From assembly GCA_002254765.1 (NCBI GenBank), contig NJDV01000025.1:1-8344 (forward strand): DNA of 8,344 bases. Direction: 5' to 3'. The stretch is from Thermoplasmatales archaeon ex4484_36. Lineage in GTDB: Archaea > Thermoplasmatota > Penumbrarchaeia > Penumbrarchaeales > EX4484-36. Made by a program: the position numbers and the translations under genes. How positions within the stretch are numbered: the first letter of the stretch is position 1; each line of letters begins with the position of its first letter. Shown piece by piece: positions 1 through 5,763 of the stretch. The notes below the pieces were generated by a model that saw only the letters and a program-made list of their open reading frames with translations, was not told the origin of the DNA and did not search any database.

Positions 1-1
1 T

Positions 2-37
2 GAAGAGTTTGTTAATGAGGTAAAAGAAGCCCCATAA
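2..37 (+). CDS. Possible 3' end of an upstream gene (partial)
   Basis: A reading frame is open from the left edge and ends in TAA at 35-37. It gives only eleven residues (EEFVNEVKEAP), a charged tail typical of a cytoplasmic protein C-terminus. The stretch is too short to identify a family. Its AT-rich codons (GTT, AAT, GTA, AAA) differ from the GC-rich genes that follow, so it could also be chance open sequence. Confidence is low. Confidence 0.25.
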   Translation, partial: EEFVNEVKEAP

Positions 38-152
38 TCCATTGATAAGCTACTGAAAACTAATTGGTGAGGCGATGTATACAATCTCTACCGGGGGACC
101 AAAACTAATTCCCTCAGCAGCGATGATACTCCGCAAATCTTTGGGATAACTC

Positions 153-160
153 TTTTATAG
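153..160 (+). promoter_or_regulatory. TATA-like box of the metal-uptake operon
   Basis: TTTTATAG lies about 37 bases upstream of the ATG at 194. With the usual archaeal spacing of about 25 bases, transcription would start near 183. That leaves a leader of about ten bases holding the Shine-Dalgarno-like AGGTGGT at 183-189. Other genes in the window show the same geometry, which supports the call. The start site itself is inferred. Confidence 0.45.
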
Positions 161-186
161 TTAACCTGACATTAACCACGTTAGGT
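160..186 (+). promoter_or_regulatory. Candidate operator between TATA box and repressor start
   Basis: Immediately after the TATA-like box are the palindrome GTTAAC (160-165) and two direct copies of TTAACC (161-166 and 172-177) spaced 11 bp apart, one helical turn. There is also an imperfect inverted repeat, ACCTGAC (164-170) and GTTAGGT (180-186), matching at six of seven positions around a 9-base spacer. A repressor bound here would block the predicted start site. DtxR/MntR-type proteins often bind dyads at this position, and the first gene downstream encodes such a protein. The role is an inference. Confidence 0.35.
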
Positions 187-193
187 GGTATGT

Positions 194-615
194 ATGATAA
201 CCCGGGTGGAGTCGGAGATTCTCCTCTTTGCATATGAGAAGTACTTGAGCGAAGAACCCCTCATCACCCCCGGGGAGGTGGCAGAAGTCAGATGGCAGAA
301 GTCAGAAAGATATCCCGCCCCGCAGCCCAGGCCCACTTAAAGAAGCTATCCTCCAGGGGAATGGGACGATACTTCAGAAACAAGGGCTTTGCTATAGGGG
401 AGGGGGGCAGGGCCTACTGCAGGCATCTCATAAGGAAACACAGGATTCTGGAGACCTACCTCTGCAGGGTCCTGGGTCTCCCCCTTGAGAAGGCCTGTGA
501 GGAGGCCCATAACCTTCAGTACCACGCTAGCGAAGAGCTTGTTGAGAGGCTGTGCGAGGTCTCAGGGAACCCCAGCAGGTGCCCCCACGGGCTTGAGATA
601 CCGGGGAGGGTGTGA
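194..615 (+). pseudogene. DtxR/MntR-family metal-responsive repressor, frameshifted
   Basis: The ATG at 194 follows AGGTGGT, but the frame reaches TAA at 338-340 after 48 residues. The cause is a 14-bp tandem duplication at 279-306. Removing one copy yields a 135-residue protein, close to the ~140 residues of MntR. It has a winged helix-turn-helix at about 8-66 and a dimerisation and metal-binding half at about 67-135, ending in the family motif NPSRCPHGLEIP. As the sequence stands, the second frame can start at an ATG (292) created by the duplication junction, giving 107 residues without the first helices. By alignment from memory with DtxR, the ancillary-site H78 and E82 are kept, but the primary-site CxxEH is changed to H101, Q104, Y105. 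An E8 stands where MntR has D8. The gene ends one base before the binding-protein gene, so it probably controls that operon. The family is clear; whether the break is real is not. Confidence 0.75.
279..306 (+). repeat. Perfect 14-bp tandem duplication causing a frameshift
   Basis: TGGCAGAAGTCAGA occurs twice head to tail (279-292 and 293-306) with no mismatch. Fourteen is not a multiple of three, so the repressor frame is shifted. With one copy the protein reads VAEVRKISRPA across the junction, in keeping with a helix-turn-helix region. The junction also creates the ATG at 292. Confidence 0.9.
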
Positions 616-616
616 A

Positions 617-1642
617 ATGAGGCCCCTTAGCGCGCTTCCCCTAATCCTGCTTGCGTTCTCATATCTCCCCTCAGGGGGTGTGGTGGGAGAGGAGCCGCAG
701 GTGAAGGTGGTCACGACGATTCCAGACATCGCCCTCATAGTGAGGGAGATCGGGGGAGGTAGGGTAGATGTGAAATCCGTCATGCCCCCCGGGGCCGACC
801 CCCACTCCTTCTCCCTGACTCCTAAGGATAGGGAGCTGTTGGAGAGAGCAGACCTAATCGTGCTGGCAAACTCTGGTCTTCTTCACATGGAGGAGAGCAT
901 CAAAGAGAGCTTCGGGGAAAAGGAGATACTGGACTTCCCTGACTATGGGGCAACCCTCCACGACTTCCCCTCATGCTCGGAGTGCCCCCACGGCTACTGG
1001 CTCTACTTCGACAACACACTGGCCATAGCCAGGGCTGTGAGGGACTCTCTCTCAGAGCTGGATCCTGAGGGAGCGGCCCACTACACAGCAAACTACGAGG
1101 AGTTTGAGGGGAGGGTTGAGAGGGCCAGAGGTGACATCCTTGAGACCTCTCGGGGGCTGGGCCTTTACGGCAAGAGCGTGGTGACGGCGGTCCCCGGGGT
1201 CAATTACATCGTTCTGAACGCAGGGATGAAAGTGGGGGCTACACTCTTAAAGGAAGGCTCCGGCTTCCTCTCCGGGGCGGAGCTAGCCCAGATCGAGAAG
1301 GGACTTAAGGACGGGAGATATCTGGGAGTGGTCTGTCCCGAATCCATGAGGGAGGCCAAAGCTGGAGAGCTCTCCCGGCAGATATCGAAGGACACCGGGG
1401 CTCCCACGGTCTATGTGAAATTCATAGTCTCAGAGGAGTCCTCGGACCCAATATCCCTTCAGTACTACAACCTGGCATCCCTTAAGGGTCTTCTCTCATC
1501 CTCCTCATCTGAAGGGTTCTCATGGTCTTCAGGGAGGGTGGAGGTGATGGGGATGGACCCCTCCAAGGACCCCATGAGCGTCCAGAGGATGGTGGGGTAT
1601 ATGCCGCAGAGGGACAGCATCTCTAAGAACCTCCCAGGATGA
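617..1642 (+). CDS. ZnuA/TroA-like metal-binding protein fused to an ABC ATPase fragment
   Basis: The start at 617 follows the repressor stop by one base and has GGGAGGGTG just upstream. An in-frame ATG at 485 lies inside the repressor gene and was not used. Residues 1-24 look like a signal peptide, without a lipobox cysteine. Residues 25 to about 297 match cluster A-1 solute-binding proteins, which capture Zn(II) or Mn(II) outside the cell for the permease. The PGADPHSF motif supplies H63. A loop with C120, C123 and H125 (CSECPHGYWLY) replaces the usual DPHVWLDP. The third His of the family is not evident: VVTAVPGVNY stands there. From about residue 304 the sequence switches to the middle of an ABC ATPase (SSGRVEVMG, then the Q-loop GYMPQR). 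The 341-residue product is therefore a fusion made by a deletion or an assembly fault. The metal preferred cannot be told. Confidence 0.8.
   Translation: MRPLSALPLILLAFSYLPSGGVVGEEPQVKVVTTIPDIALIVREIGGGRVDVKSVMPPGADPHSFSLTPKDRELLERADLIVLANSGLLHMEESIKESFGEKEILDFPDYGATLHDFPSCSECPHGYWLYFDNTLAIARAVRDSLSELDPEGAAHYTANYEEFEGRVERARGDILETSRGLGLYGKSVVTAVPGVNYIVLNAGMKVGATLLKEGSGFLSGAELAQIEKGLKDGRYLGVVCPESMREAKAGELSRQISKDTGAPTVYVKFIVSEESSDPISLQYYNLASLKGLLSSSSSEGFSWSSGRVEVMGMDPSKDPMSVQRMVGYMPQRDSISKNLPG
1526..1639 (+). pseudogene. Middle fragment of the ZnuC-type ATPase, in frame with the binding protein
   Basis: These codons encode SSGRVEVMGMDP and, further on, GYMPQRDSISKNLP. In ZnuC/MntB ATPases this is the segment just after Walker A, ending with the Q-loop glutamine (residue 331 of the fusion). 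The roughly 50 residues that should precede it, including the GPNGAGKST-type Walker A, are found in no frame of the nearby DNA. The fragment ends where the frame runs into TGA at 1640-1642. Confidence 0.7.
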
Positions 1643-2112
1643 GCCGTAAGGGCCCCTTCTCCGTTAAGACCCCCTCCGACATAAGGGAGGCGAAGAGGGC
1701 CCTTGAGTACGTGGGAGTCCCCGAGCTCTTCAACAGGCCCTTCTCGGCGCTGAGCGGGGGCCAGCAGCAGAAGGTTCTTCTGGCCAGGGCCCTTGCGGTA
1801 GACCCGCAGATCCTCATCCTGGACGAGCCCTTCTCAGCTATGGACGTTCCCAGCAAGGATTCCATAGTGGACATATTGAACGACCTGAAGGAGGAGAGGG
1901 GAATGACCATAGTCACTGTAGTCCACGACGTCAACCCGATCCTTCACCACCTGGACCTGCTGATGCTCCTGAATCACCGCCTGATTGCCTTCGGTCCACC
2001 CATTGAGGTCTTAACGAGCGGAAACCTCCTTGAGACCTACGGAGCGCCCGTGAGGACGGTGACCTGCGAATCTGGGTACTGCCATCCGATCCTGGGGGAT
2101 ACCCATGCTTGA
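1639..2112 (+). pseudogene. ZnuC-type ABC transporter ATPase, C-terminal fragment
   Basis: This 157-residue frame carries the ABC signature LSGGQQQ (38-44), Walker B ILILDEP (58-64) and the H-loop histidine H96 (TVVHDVN). It also has the C-terminal pattern of metal-uptake ATPases: a line on LLNHRLIAFG, then EVLTSGNLLETYG. A full ATPase has about 250 residues. Here the Walker A half is missing, and the preceding fragment ends in another frame. Without Walker A it cannot bind ATP normally, so the transporter would be dead unless another ATPase substitutes. The upstream in-frame AGG suggests the intact protein read GRMSRKG here, a usual continuation after the Q-loop segment. The ATG at 1639 overlaps the previous stop (ATGA), giving a possible reinitiation site. 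The frame overlaps the permease gene by eight bases, as in an intact operon. Confidence 0.8.
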
Positions 2113-2920
2113 GCTACTTGCGACCCCCTACCTGATAAGAGCCCTTGTGGCCCTTGTTCTGATATCAATAAACGCCGCCCTGGCGGGCTCCTTCACCGTC
2201 TTCAGAGGGCAGTCTTTCCTGGTGGCCGGGGCTGCTCACGCTGCTCTGGCTGGGGCGGCCCTGGCCATAGTACTTGATGTCTACGGAGTCTTTCATATGC
2301 ACCCGCTTATGGGGGGTCTCATATTCGCCGTTCTCATGGCCCTCTCCGCAGGGTACGTCTCCAGGGAGGGAAAGAGCGAGAGGAGCGAGACTGCCATCGG
2401 GGTGGCCTTTGCCATCTCAATGGCGCTGGCCATCCTCTTCATATCCCTGATCCCTGAGTACTCCTCAAGGGCCTGGGGGCTGCTTATGGGGGACCTGATG
2501 CTTCTCACTGAGGGAGACATACTTCTCATGCTTATAGCCACCATAGCCGTCGCCGCCATCTTCGTGCTCTTCTACAGGGAGTTCCTCTTCATATCCTTTG
2601 ATATGGAGGGGGCGATAGCCTACGGCGTGAGGGCAGCAAGGTACAACTACCTCCTTACGGTCCTCATAGCTGCCTCCGCTGTGGTGATACTTAAAGGGGT
2701 TGGGGCCATCCTCATATACGCCATGCTCATAGCCCCAGCAGCGGCCGCCCACGAGGGGGCTCGCAGCATAAACAGCGTCATAGCCCTAACCTTCCTGATA
2801 GCGCTCATAAGCGGCCTTGTGGGAATAGCGGTCTCCTTCCTCTACCCTCTCTCCCCCGGGGCTGTTGCAGGCCTCATAGCTGGAGGGGTCTATTTCGTGA
2901 AGATATTGAAAAGGGGATGA
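2105..2920 (+). CDS. ZnuB/MntC-type metal ABC transporter permease
   Basis: The 271-residue product is a membrane permease of the ABC-3 family, which passes Zn(II), Mn(II) or Fe(II) into the cell using energy from the ATPase encoded upstream. About eight or nine hydrophobic segments are visible (roughly 8-29, 36-58, 65-85, 97-117, 137-157, 180-216, 222-246 and 248-267). The family hallmark appears as SFLVAGAAHAALAGAALA at 37-54. GVGAILIYAMLIAPAAAA (198-215) matches the conserved late segment. The length is normal and the frame is intact. The start overlaps the ATPase stop by eight bases, showing translational coupling. It is the only clearly undamaged gene of the four-gene metal operon, which is odd if the system is decaying. 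It could still work with an ATPase made elsewhere. Confidence 0.9.
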   Translation: MLELLATPYLIRALVALVLISINAALAGSFTVFRGQSFLVAGAAHAALAGAALAIVLDVYGVFHMHPLMGGLIFAVLMALSAGYVSREGKSERSETAIGVAFAISMALAILFISLIPEYSSRAWGLLMGDLMLLTEGDILLMLIATIAVAAIFVLFYREFLFISFDMEGAIAYGVRAARYNYLLTVLIAASAVVILKGVGAILIYAMLIAPAAAAHEGARSINSVIALTFLIALISGLVGIAVSFLYPLSPGAVAGLIAGGVYFVKILKRG

Positions 2921-2924
2921 GGGG

Positions 2925-2936
2925 AAAAGGATAAAT
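2925..2936 (+). promoter_or_regulatory. Weak TATA-like box before endonuclease IV
   Basis: The A-rich stretch AAAAGGATAAAT lies in the 49-base gap between the permease and the endonuclease IV gene, about 38 bases before the ATG. Its spacing matches the other predicted promoters here, but the sequence is a poorer TATA match. Read-through from the metal operon is the alternative. Confidence 0.25.
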
Positions 2937-2958
2937 CCACCCCGGGACTATTGAAGCT

Positions 2959-2966
2959 GAGGTGAT
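2959..2966 (+). promoter_or_regulatory. Strong Shine-Dalgarno for endonuclease IV
   Basis: GAGGTGAT is a full eight-base complement to the archaeal 16S tail (ATCACCTC) and lies three bases before the ATG at 2970. It fixes the start codon choice. Confidence 0.7.
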
Positions 2967-2969
2967 ACC

Positions 2970-3812
2970 ATGGGTCTTCTGGGAGCGCACGTGTCCACCC
3001 AGGGGGGGGTTCAGAACGCCCCTGAGAGAGGGGCCTCCCTTCAGTGCGATGCGATAGCAATATTCACCAAGAATCAGAGGCAGTGGAGGGCCAAGCCGCT
3101 GAAGGAGGAGGAGATAGAGGGTTTTAAAGAGAATATGAAGAGGTTCGGCATCGAGATAGCCCTCTCCCACGACTCCTACCTCATCAACCTGGGCTCTCCG
3201 AAAGAGGAGATATATCGCAAGTCTGTTGAGGCCTTCGTGGACGAGATAGTCAGGGCTGATCAGCTGGATCTCCCCTATCTGGTCTTCCACCCCGGCTCCC
3301 ACCTTGGGGAGGGGGAGGAGTGGGGTTTGAAGAAGATTGCCGAGGGGATTGAGGAGTCCCTCTCCCGGGCGCCCGAGAGCAGGGTGATGCTACTTCTTGA
3401 GACCACCGCTGGGCAGGGGACCAACCTGGGATACACATTCGAGCAGCTGGCTGCGATCATGGACATGGTGGGGGATAGGGAGAGGTTGGGGGTCTGCTTC
3501 GACACATGCCACGCCTTCGCGGCGGGCTACGACATAAGGACCCCTGAGGCCTACGGGGAGACCTTCGACCGCTTCGAGGAGGTGATAGGCTTGAGGAACC
3601 TCAAGGCCTTCCACCTGAACGATTCAAAGTTCCCCCTGGGCTCGAAGAAGGATCGCCACGAGCACATTGGGGAAGGTGAGATAGGGATTGAAGCCTTCAG
3701 GCTCCTTGTTAACGACAGGAGGTTTGAGGAGCACCCCATGATTCTGGAGACCCCCGGGGGAGACGTCTGGTACTCCGCCAATCTGAAGGTCTTAAGGGAC
3801 CTCATTCAGTGA
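2970..3812 (+). CDS. nfo: Endonuclease IV (AP endonuclease)
   Basis: The 280-residue product belongs to the endonuclease IV family of TIM-barrel enzymes, which cut DNA 5' of abasic sites in base excision repair using three zinc ions. All nine expected metal ligands are visible: H67 (ALSHDS), H107 (VFHPGSH), E144 (LLET), D178 and H181 (CFDTCHAFAAGYD), H215 (FHLND), D228 and H230 (DRHEHIGEG), and E260 (MILETPGGD). The N-terminus GAHVSTQGGV is also typical. Length matches the family (about 280-285). A strong Shine-Dalgarno sets the start. The gene lies 49 bases after the permease and ends flush against the convergent membrane-protein gene. A zinc enzyme next to a metal-uptake operon is suggestive, but the weak TATA-like box suggests it can be transcribed alone. 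Family and activity are near certain. Confidence 0.96.
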   Translation: MGLLGAHVSTQGGVQNAPERGASLQCDAIAIFTKNQRQWRAKPLKEEEIEGFKENMKRFGIEIALSHDSYLINLGSPKEEIYRKSVEAFVDEIVRADQLDLPYLVFHPGSHLGEGEEWGLKKIAEGIEESLSRAPESRVMLLLETTAGQGTNLGYTFEQLAAIMDMVGDRERLGVCFDTCHAFAAGYDIRTPEAYGETFDRFEEVIGLRNLKAFHLNDSKFPLGSKKDRHEHIGEGEIGIEAFRLLVNDRRFEEHPMILETPGGDVWYSANLKVLRDLIQ

Positions 3813-3815
3813 TCA
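3810..3815. other. Shared stop-codon palindrome TGATCA
   Basis: TGATCA supplies TGA for the + strand endonuclease gene (3810-3812) and, on the other strand, TGA for the membrane-protein gene (3813-3815). The two convergent genes meet with no base between them, so each transcript must end inside the antisense of the other gene. Confidence 0.9.
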
Positions 3816-4418
3816 CTTTCCAAACTTCCCCGGAAGTACTATTACCGCCGGTGAGAAGTCTGTGAGCTCCCGGATGGAGTCCTTCAGCACCCCTCCGCCG
3901 GCCCTGGCCAGTATAGCACCGGCGATTATGAGAAACTCCGCCATTGAGGGAAGGGAGGCCTTTAAGGCATCCATGCTGCCCTGAAGGTCCTCTCCTGAGA
4001 ACTCCCCCAGGGCGGATATAACGCTGGTCAGGATGGCCACTGTAACCACCAGGTACACCAGGGCCATGGAGCCCCTCACGATTCCCGTCAGGTGCGGGTT
4101 GGGGATGTAGAGGAAAAGGCCTGCTCCCAAGGCAGCAAGGACTGCCAGGAGAAGGTAGACCCCTTTGATCTCGCTCAGGAGCTCCGTCCCGGAGTATCCT
4201 GCGGCGACCAGGGCAATCCCAACGAAGACAAGGGCGGCCCCCAGGAGCTTCCTCTTGAGAATCTCCTTTTTCGTATCCGGCGTGGGCGCCCTGGGGAAGT
4301 AGAATATGGCCTCGGACTGGGATGAGAAACCCCCGGGCACGGTCAGAACCGTCGGCTCCCTTAAGTCTTCAGTCTCTATGGCACTACCCTCAGAGGTCTT
4401 AATCTTTGCCAAAAGCAT
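3813..4418 (-). CDS. Four-helix membrane protein of unknown function
   Basis: I do not recognise a family. The 201-residue product has a polar N-terminal part of about 50 residues, then a basic patch (KKEILKRK at 50-57) directly before the first hydrophobic segment, which predicts a cytoplasmic N-terminus. Four membrane segments are visible at about 57-75, 86-105, 116-138 and 158-174. An acidic loop with GEFSGEDLQGS lies between the third and fourth. A short tail ends in VLPGKFGK. There is no signal peptide and no catalytic motif. The start at 4418 has AAGGGGGC just upstream and a TATA-like box about 40 bases away, so it is probably a one-gene transcript. It lies 43 bases after the TPR gene. 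It is well formed and likely real; a role in an envelope complex would be a guess. Confidence 0.75.
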   Translation of the reverse strand: MLLAKIKTSEGSAIETEDLREPTVLTVPGGFSSQSEAIFYFPRAPTPDTKKEILKRKLLGAALVFVGIALVAAGYSGTELLSEIKGVYLLLAVLAALGAGLFLYIPNPHLTGIVRGSMALVYLVVTVAILTSVISALGEFSGEDLQGSMDALKASLPSMAEFLIIAGAILARAGGGVLKDSIRELTDFSPAVIVLPGKFGK

Positions 4419-4453
4419 GCCCCCTTATGTTTGAGGGTATATGCGGTAAGTGC

Positions 4454-4463
4454 AATATAAATT
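4454..4463 (-). promoter_or_regulatory. TATA-like box for the membrane-protein gene
   Basis: On the - strand the sequence is AATTTATATT, centred about 40 bases before the ATG at 4418. It covers part of the TPR gene's stop codon (4462-4464). A start near 4431 would leave a leader of about 13 bases that includes the purine-rich ribosome-binding site. Confidence 0.45.
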
Positions 4464-5730
4464 AGACGGCCCCGATCTCTTTTAAAATGTCATCTCTCAG
4501 CATGGCGGCCTCCTTGAAGTCGGGCTTTACGGAAAGGGCTCTCTCCAGGGACTTCAGGGCCTCCTTTAGTTTTCCCCTCTCGTAGAGCACGGCGGCCCTG
4601 TTGTACCAGGCCTCCACGTTCTCGGGATCCAGCCTCAGAACCTGTTCGTAGCACTGTAGGGCCTTCCTGTAATTGGCCATGGCGTCGTAGGCGTTCCCCA
4701 GGTTGAACCATACAATGGCGTTTTTCGGGTCGGCTTTCAGGGCCTTCTGGTAGAGGGATATGGCCTCGTCTATCCTGCCCAGCATTCTCAAAGCGGCGGC
4801 CTTGTTTATCACAGCCTCGGTCTTTTCCGGGTCTAACTTCAGCGCCCTGTCGTAGCACTCTATCGCCCTGTGGACGTACTTCAGGTCAAGGTAGGTGTTC
4901 CCCATATTGTACCAGACGTCGGAGTTGTCCGGCGAGAGCTCTGCGGCCTTCAGGTAGTAGCTTAAGGCCTCCTCAGCCTTCCCCATCTCGTGAAGGACAT
5001 TTCCTATGGCGAAGAAAGCGTCGGGGTTGGAGGGGTTCCTCTCCAAAGCCTTCCTGTAGCAGTACTCCGCCCTTTCAAAGTCCCCGGAGAGGTGGAACTT
5101 TGAGCCCCTGTCCAGCCACTCCAGGTCCGATATGGGCCTGCCCGAGGCGTCTGTGTCGTACATTCCGAAGACGTCGACCCTTGCCTCCGAATATACATCT
5201 TCGCTGGGGGCGATAATTCTCATGGCGGCGTCTAGATAATCCTGTGCCTCCTTCCTCCTCCCCAAGGCCTCCAGGATGTAGGACTTTGTGAGAAGGAAGT
5301 CAGAGTCGTCTGGGTCCTCCCTCAGGGCGGCATCTATGCAGACGAGGGCGTCCTTGAACCTGCCGTATTTCGCCAGGAGAACTGCCTTGTTGTACCACCC
5401 TTCTTTGGAATGAGGGTTGATGTCGGTGACCTTGTCAAAACACCTCATTGCCTCCTTCACCCTTCCCAGCTCCGCCACAAGGGCTCCAAGGTTGTTCCAG
5501 TACCTCTCGTCCTTGGGATTTAGCTTTATGGCTCTCTTGTAGGCTTCTATGGCGTCCTCGTAGTTCATGAGGTTCTCATATGTGAGGGCCAGATTGTACC
5601 AGGCATCCGCCGAGCGGGGATTCTCCCTCACCGCCTTGGTGTAGTGCTCCTTAGCCACGGAGTAGTCCATGTTCTTGAAGGCGAGATTTCCCTGGAGCAT
5701 CTGGCTCTTGAACCGGGAGGAATCAGCCAT
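4462..5730 (-). CDS. Tetratricopeptide-repeat protein with eleven TPR units
   Basis: The 422-residue product is almost entirely TPR repeats of 34 residues, each with the W-x-N-L-G/A, Y/A and closing NP pattern. I count eleven: five at about 7-176, then a 28-residue linker (177-204, rich in D and S), then six at about 205-405, and a short C-terminal helix. There is no signal peptide or membrane segment, so it should be a cytoplasmic scaffold that binds other proteins or peptides. No enzymatic motif is visible. The start at 5730 is supported by GGTGATC two to three bases upstream, a perfect match to the 16S tail, and a TATA-like box 38 bases away. It follows Csl4 by 34 bases on the same strand, so a link to RNA decay is possible but unproven. 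Its partner cannot be read from the sequence. Confidence 0.9.
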   Translation of the reverse strand: MADSSRFKSQMLQGNLAFKNMDYSVAKEHYTKAVRENPRSADAWYNLALTYENLMNYEDAIEAYKRAIKLNPKDERYWNNLGALVAELGRVKEAMRCFDKVTDINPHSKEGWYNKAVLLAKYGRFKDALVCIDAALREDPDDSDFLLTKSYILEALGRRKEAQDYLDAAMRIIAPSEDVYSEARVDVFGMYDTDASGRPISDLEWLDRGSKFHLSGDFERAEYCYRKALERNPSNPDAFFAIGNVLHEMGKAEEALSYYLKAAELSPDNSDVWYNMGNTYLDLKYVHRAIECYDRALKLDPEKTEAVINKAAALRMLGRIDEAISLYQKALKADPKNAIVWFNLGNAYDAMANYRKALQCYEQVLRLDPENVEAWYNRAAVLYERGKLKEALKSLERALSVKPDFKEAAMLRDDILKEIGAV

Positions 5731-5740
5731 AAGATCACCG

Positions 5741-5753
5741 AAAAAGACAAAGG
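5741..5753 (-). terminator. Possible T-rich terminator after csl4
   Basis: On the - strand, beginning about a dozen bases past the Csl4 stop, the sequence is CCTTTGTCTTTTT. Archaeal transcription often ends at such U-rich tracts without a hairpin. The same stretch covers the predicted start site of the TPR gene, so it may simply be leader sequence. Confidence 0.2.
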
Positions 5754-5763
5754 CCTACTGTGG

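Larger units (their letters stand above)
38..193. other. AT-rich intergenic region upstream of the metal operon
   Basis: No convincing gene is visible here. The stretch is clearly richer in A and T than the rest of the window. It holds a 10-bp direct repeat (AAAACTAATT at 56-65 and 101-110) and an 8-bp palindrome (TGTATACA at 76-83) with weakly complementary flanks. Nearer the operon lie a TATA-like box and repeated TTAACC blocks, described separately. I see no tRNA and no recognisable riboswitch. Confidence 0.5.

Noticed and set aside
66..92. A hairpin RNA or riboswitch around TGTATACA
   Set aside because: Outside the eight-base palindrome the arms pair poorly, and no known metal riboswitch pattern is visible.
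485..616. A start of the binding-protein frame at 485 (44 extra residues)
   Set aside because: The extension lies inside the repressor gene in another frame. The ATG at 617 begins a proper signal peptide and has a ribosome-binding site.
1526..1642. A purposeful fusion of a solute-binding protein with an ATPase domain
   Set aside because: The fused part is only the middle of the ATPase, without Walker A or signature, and would be on the wrong side of the membrane. A deletion or assembly fault explains it better.
2874..3302. A 142-codon open frame on the - strand over the permease end and endonuclease IV start
   Set aside because: It lies antisense to the conserved metal-ligand region of endonuclease IV and resembles no family.
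4462..5730. The TPR gene as a tandem DNA repeat array or CRISPR-like element
   Set aside because: The 102-base periodicity is at the protein level only. The DNA units diverge, the frame is continuous and there are no spacers.
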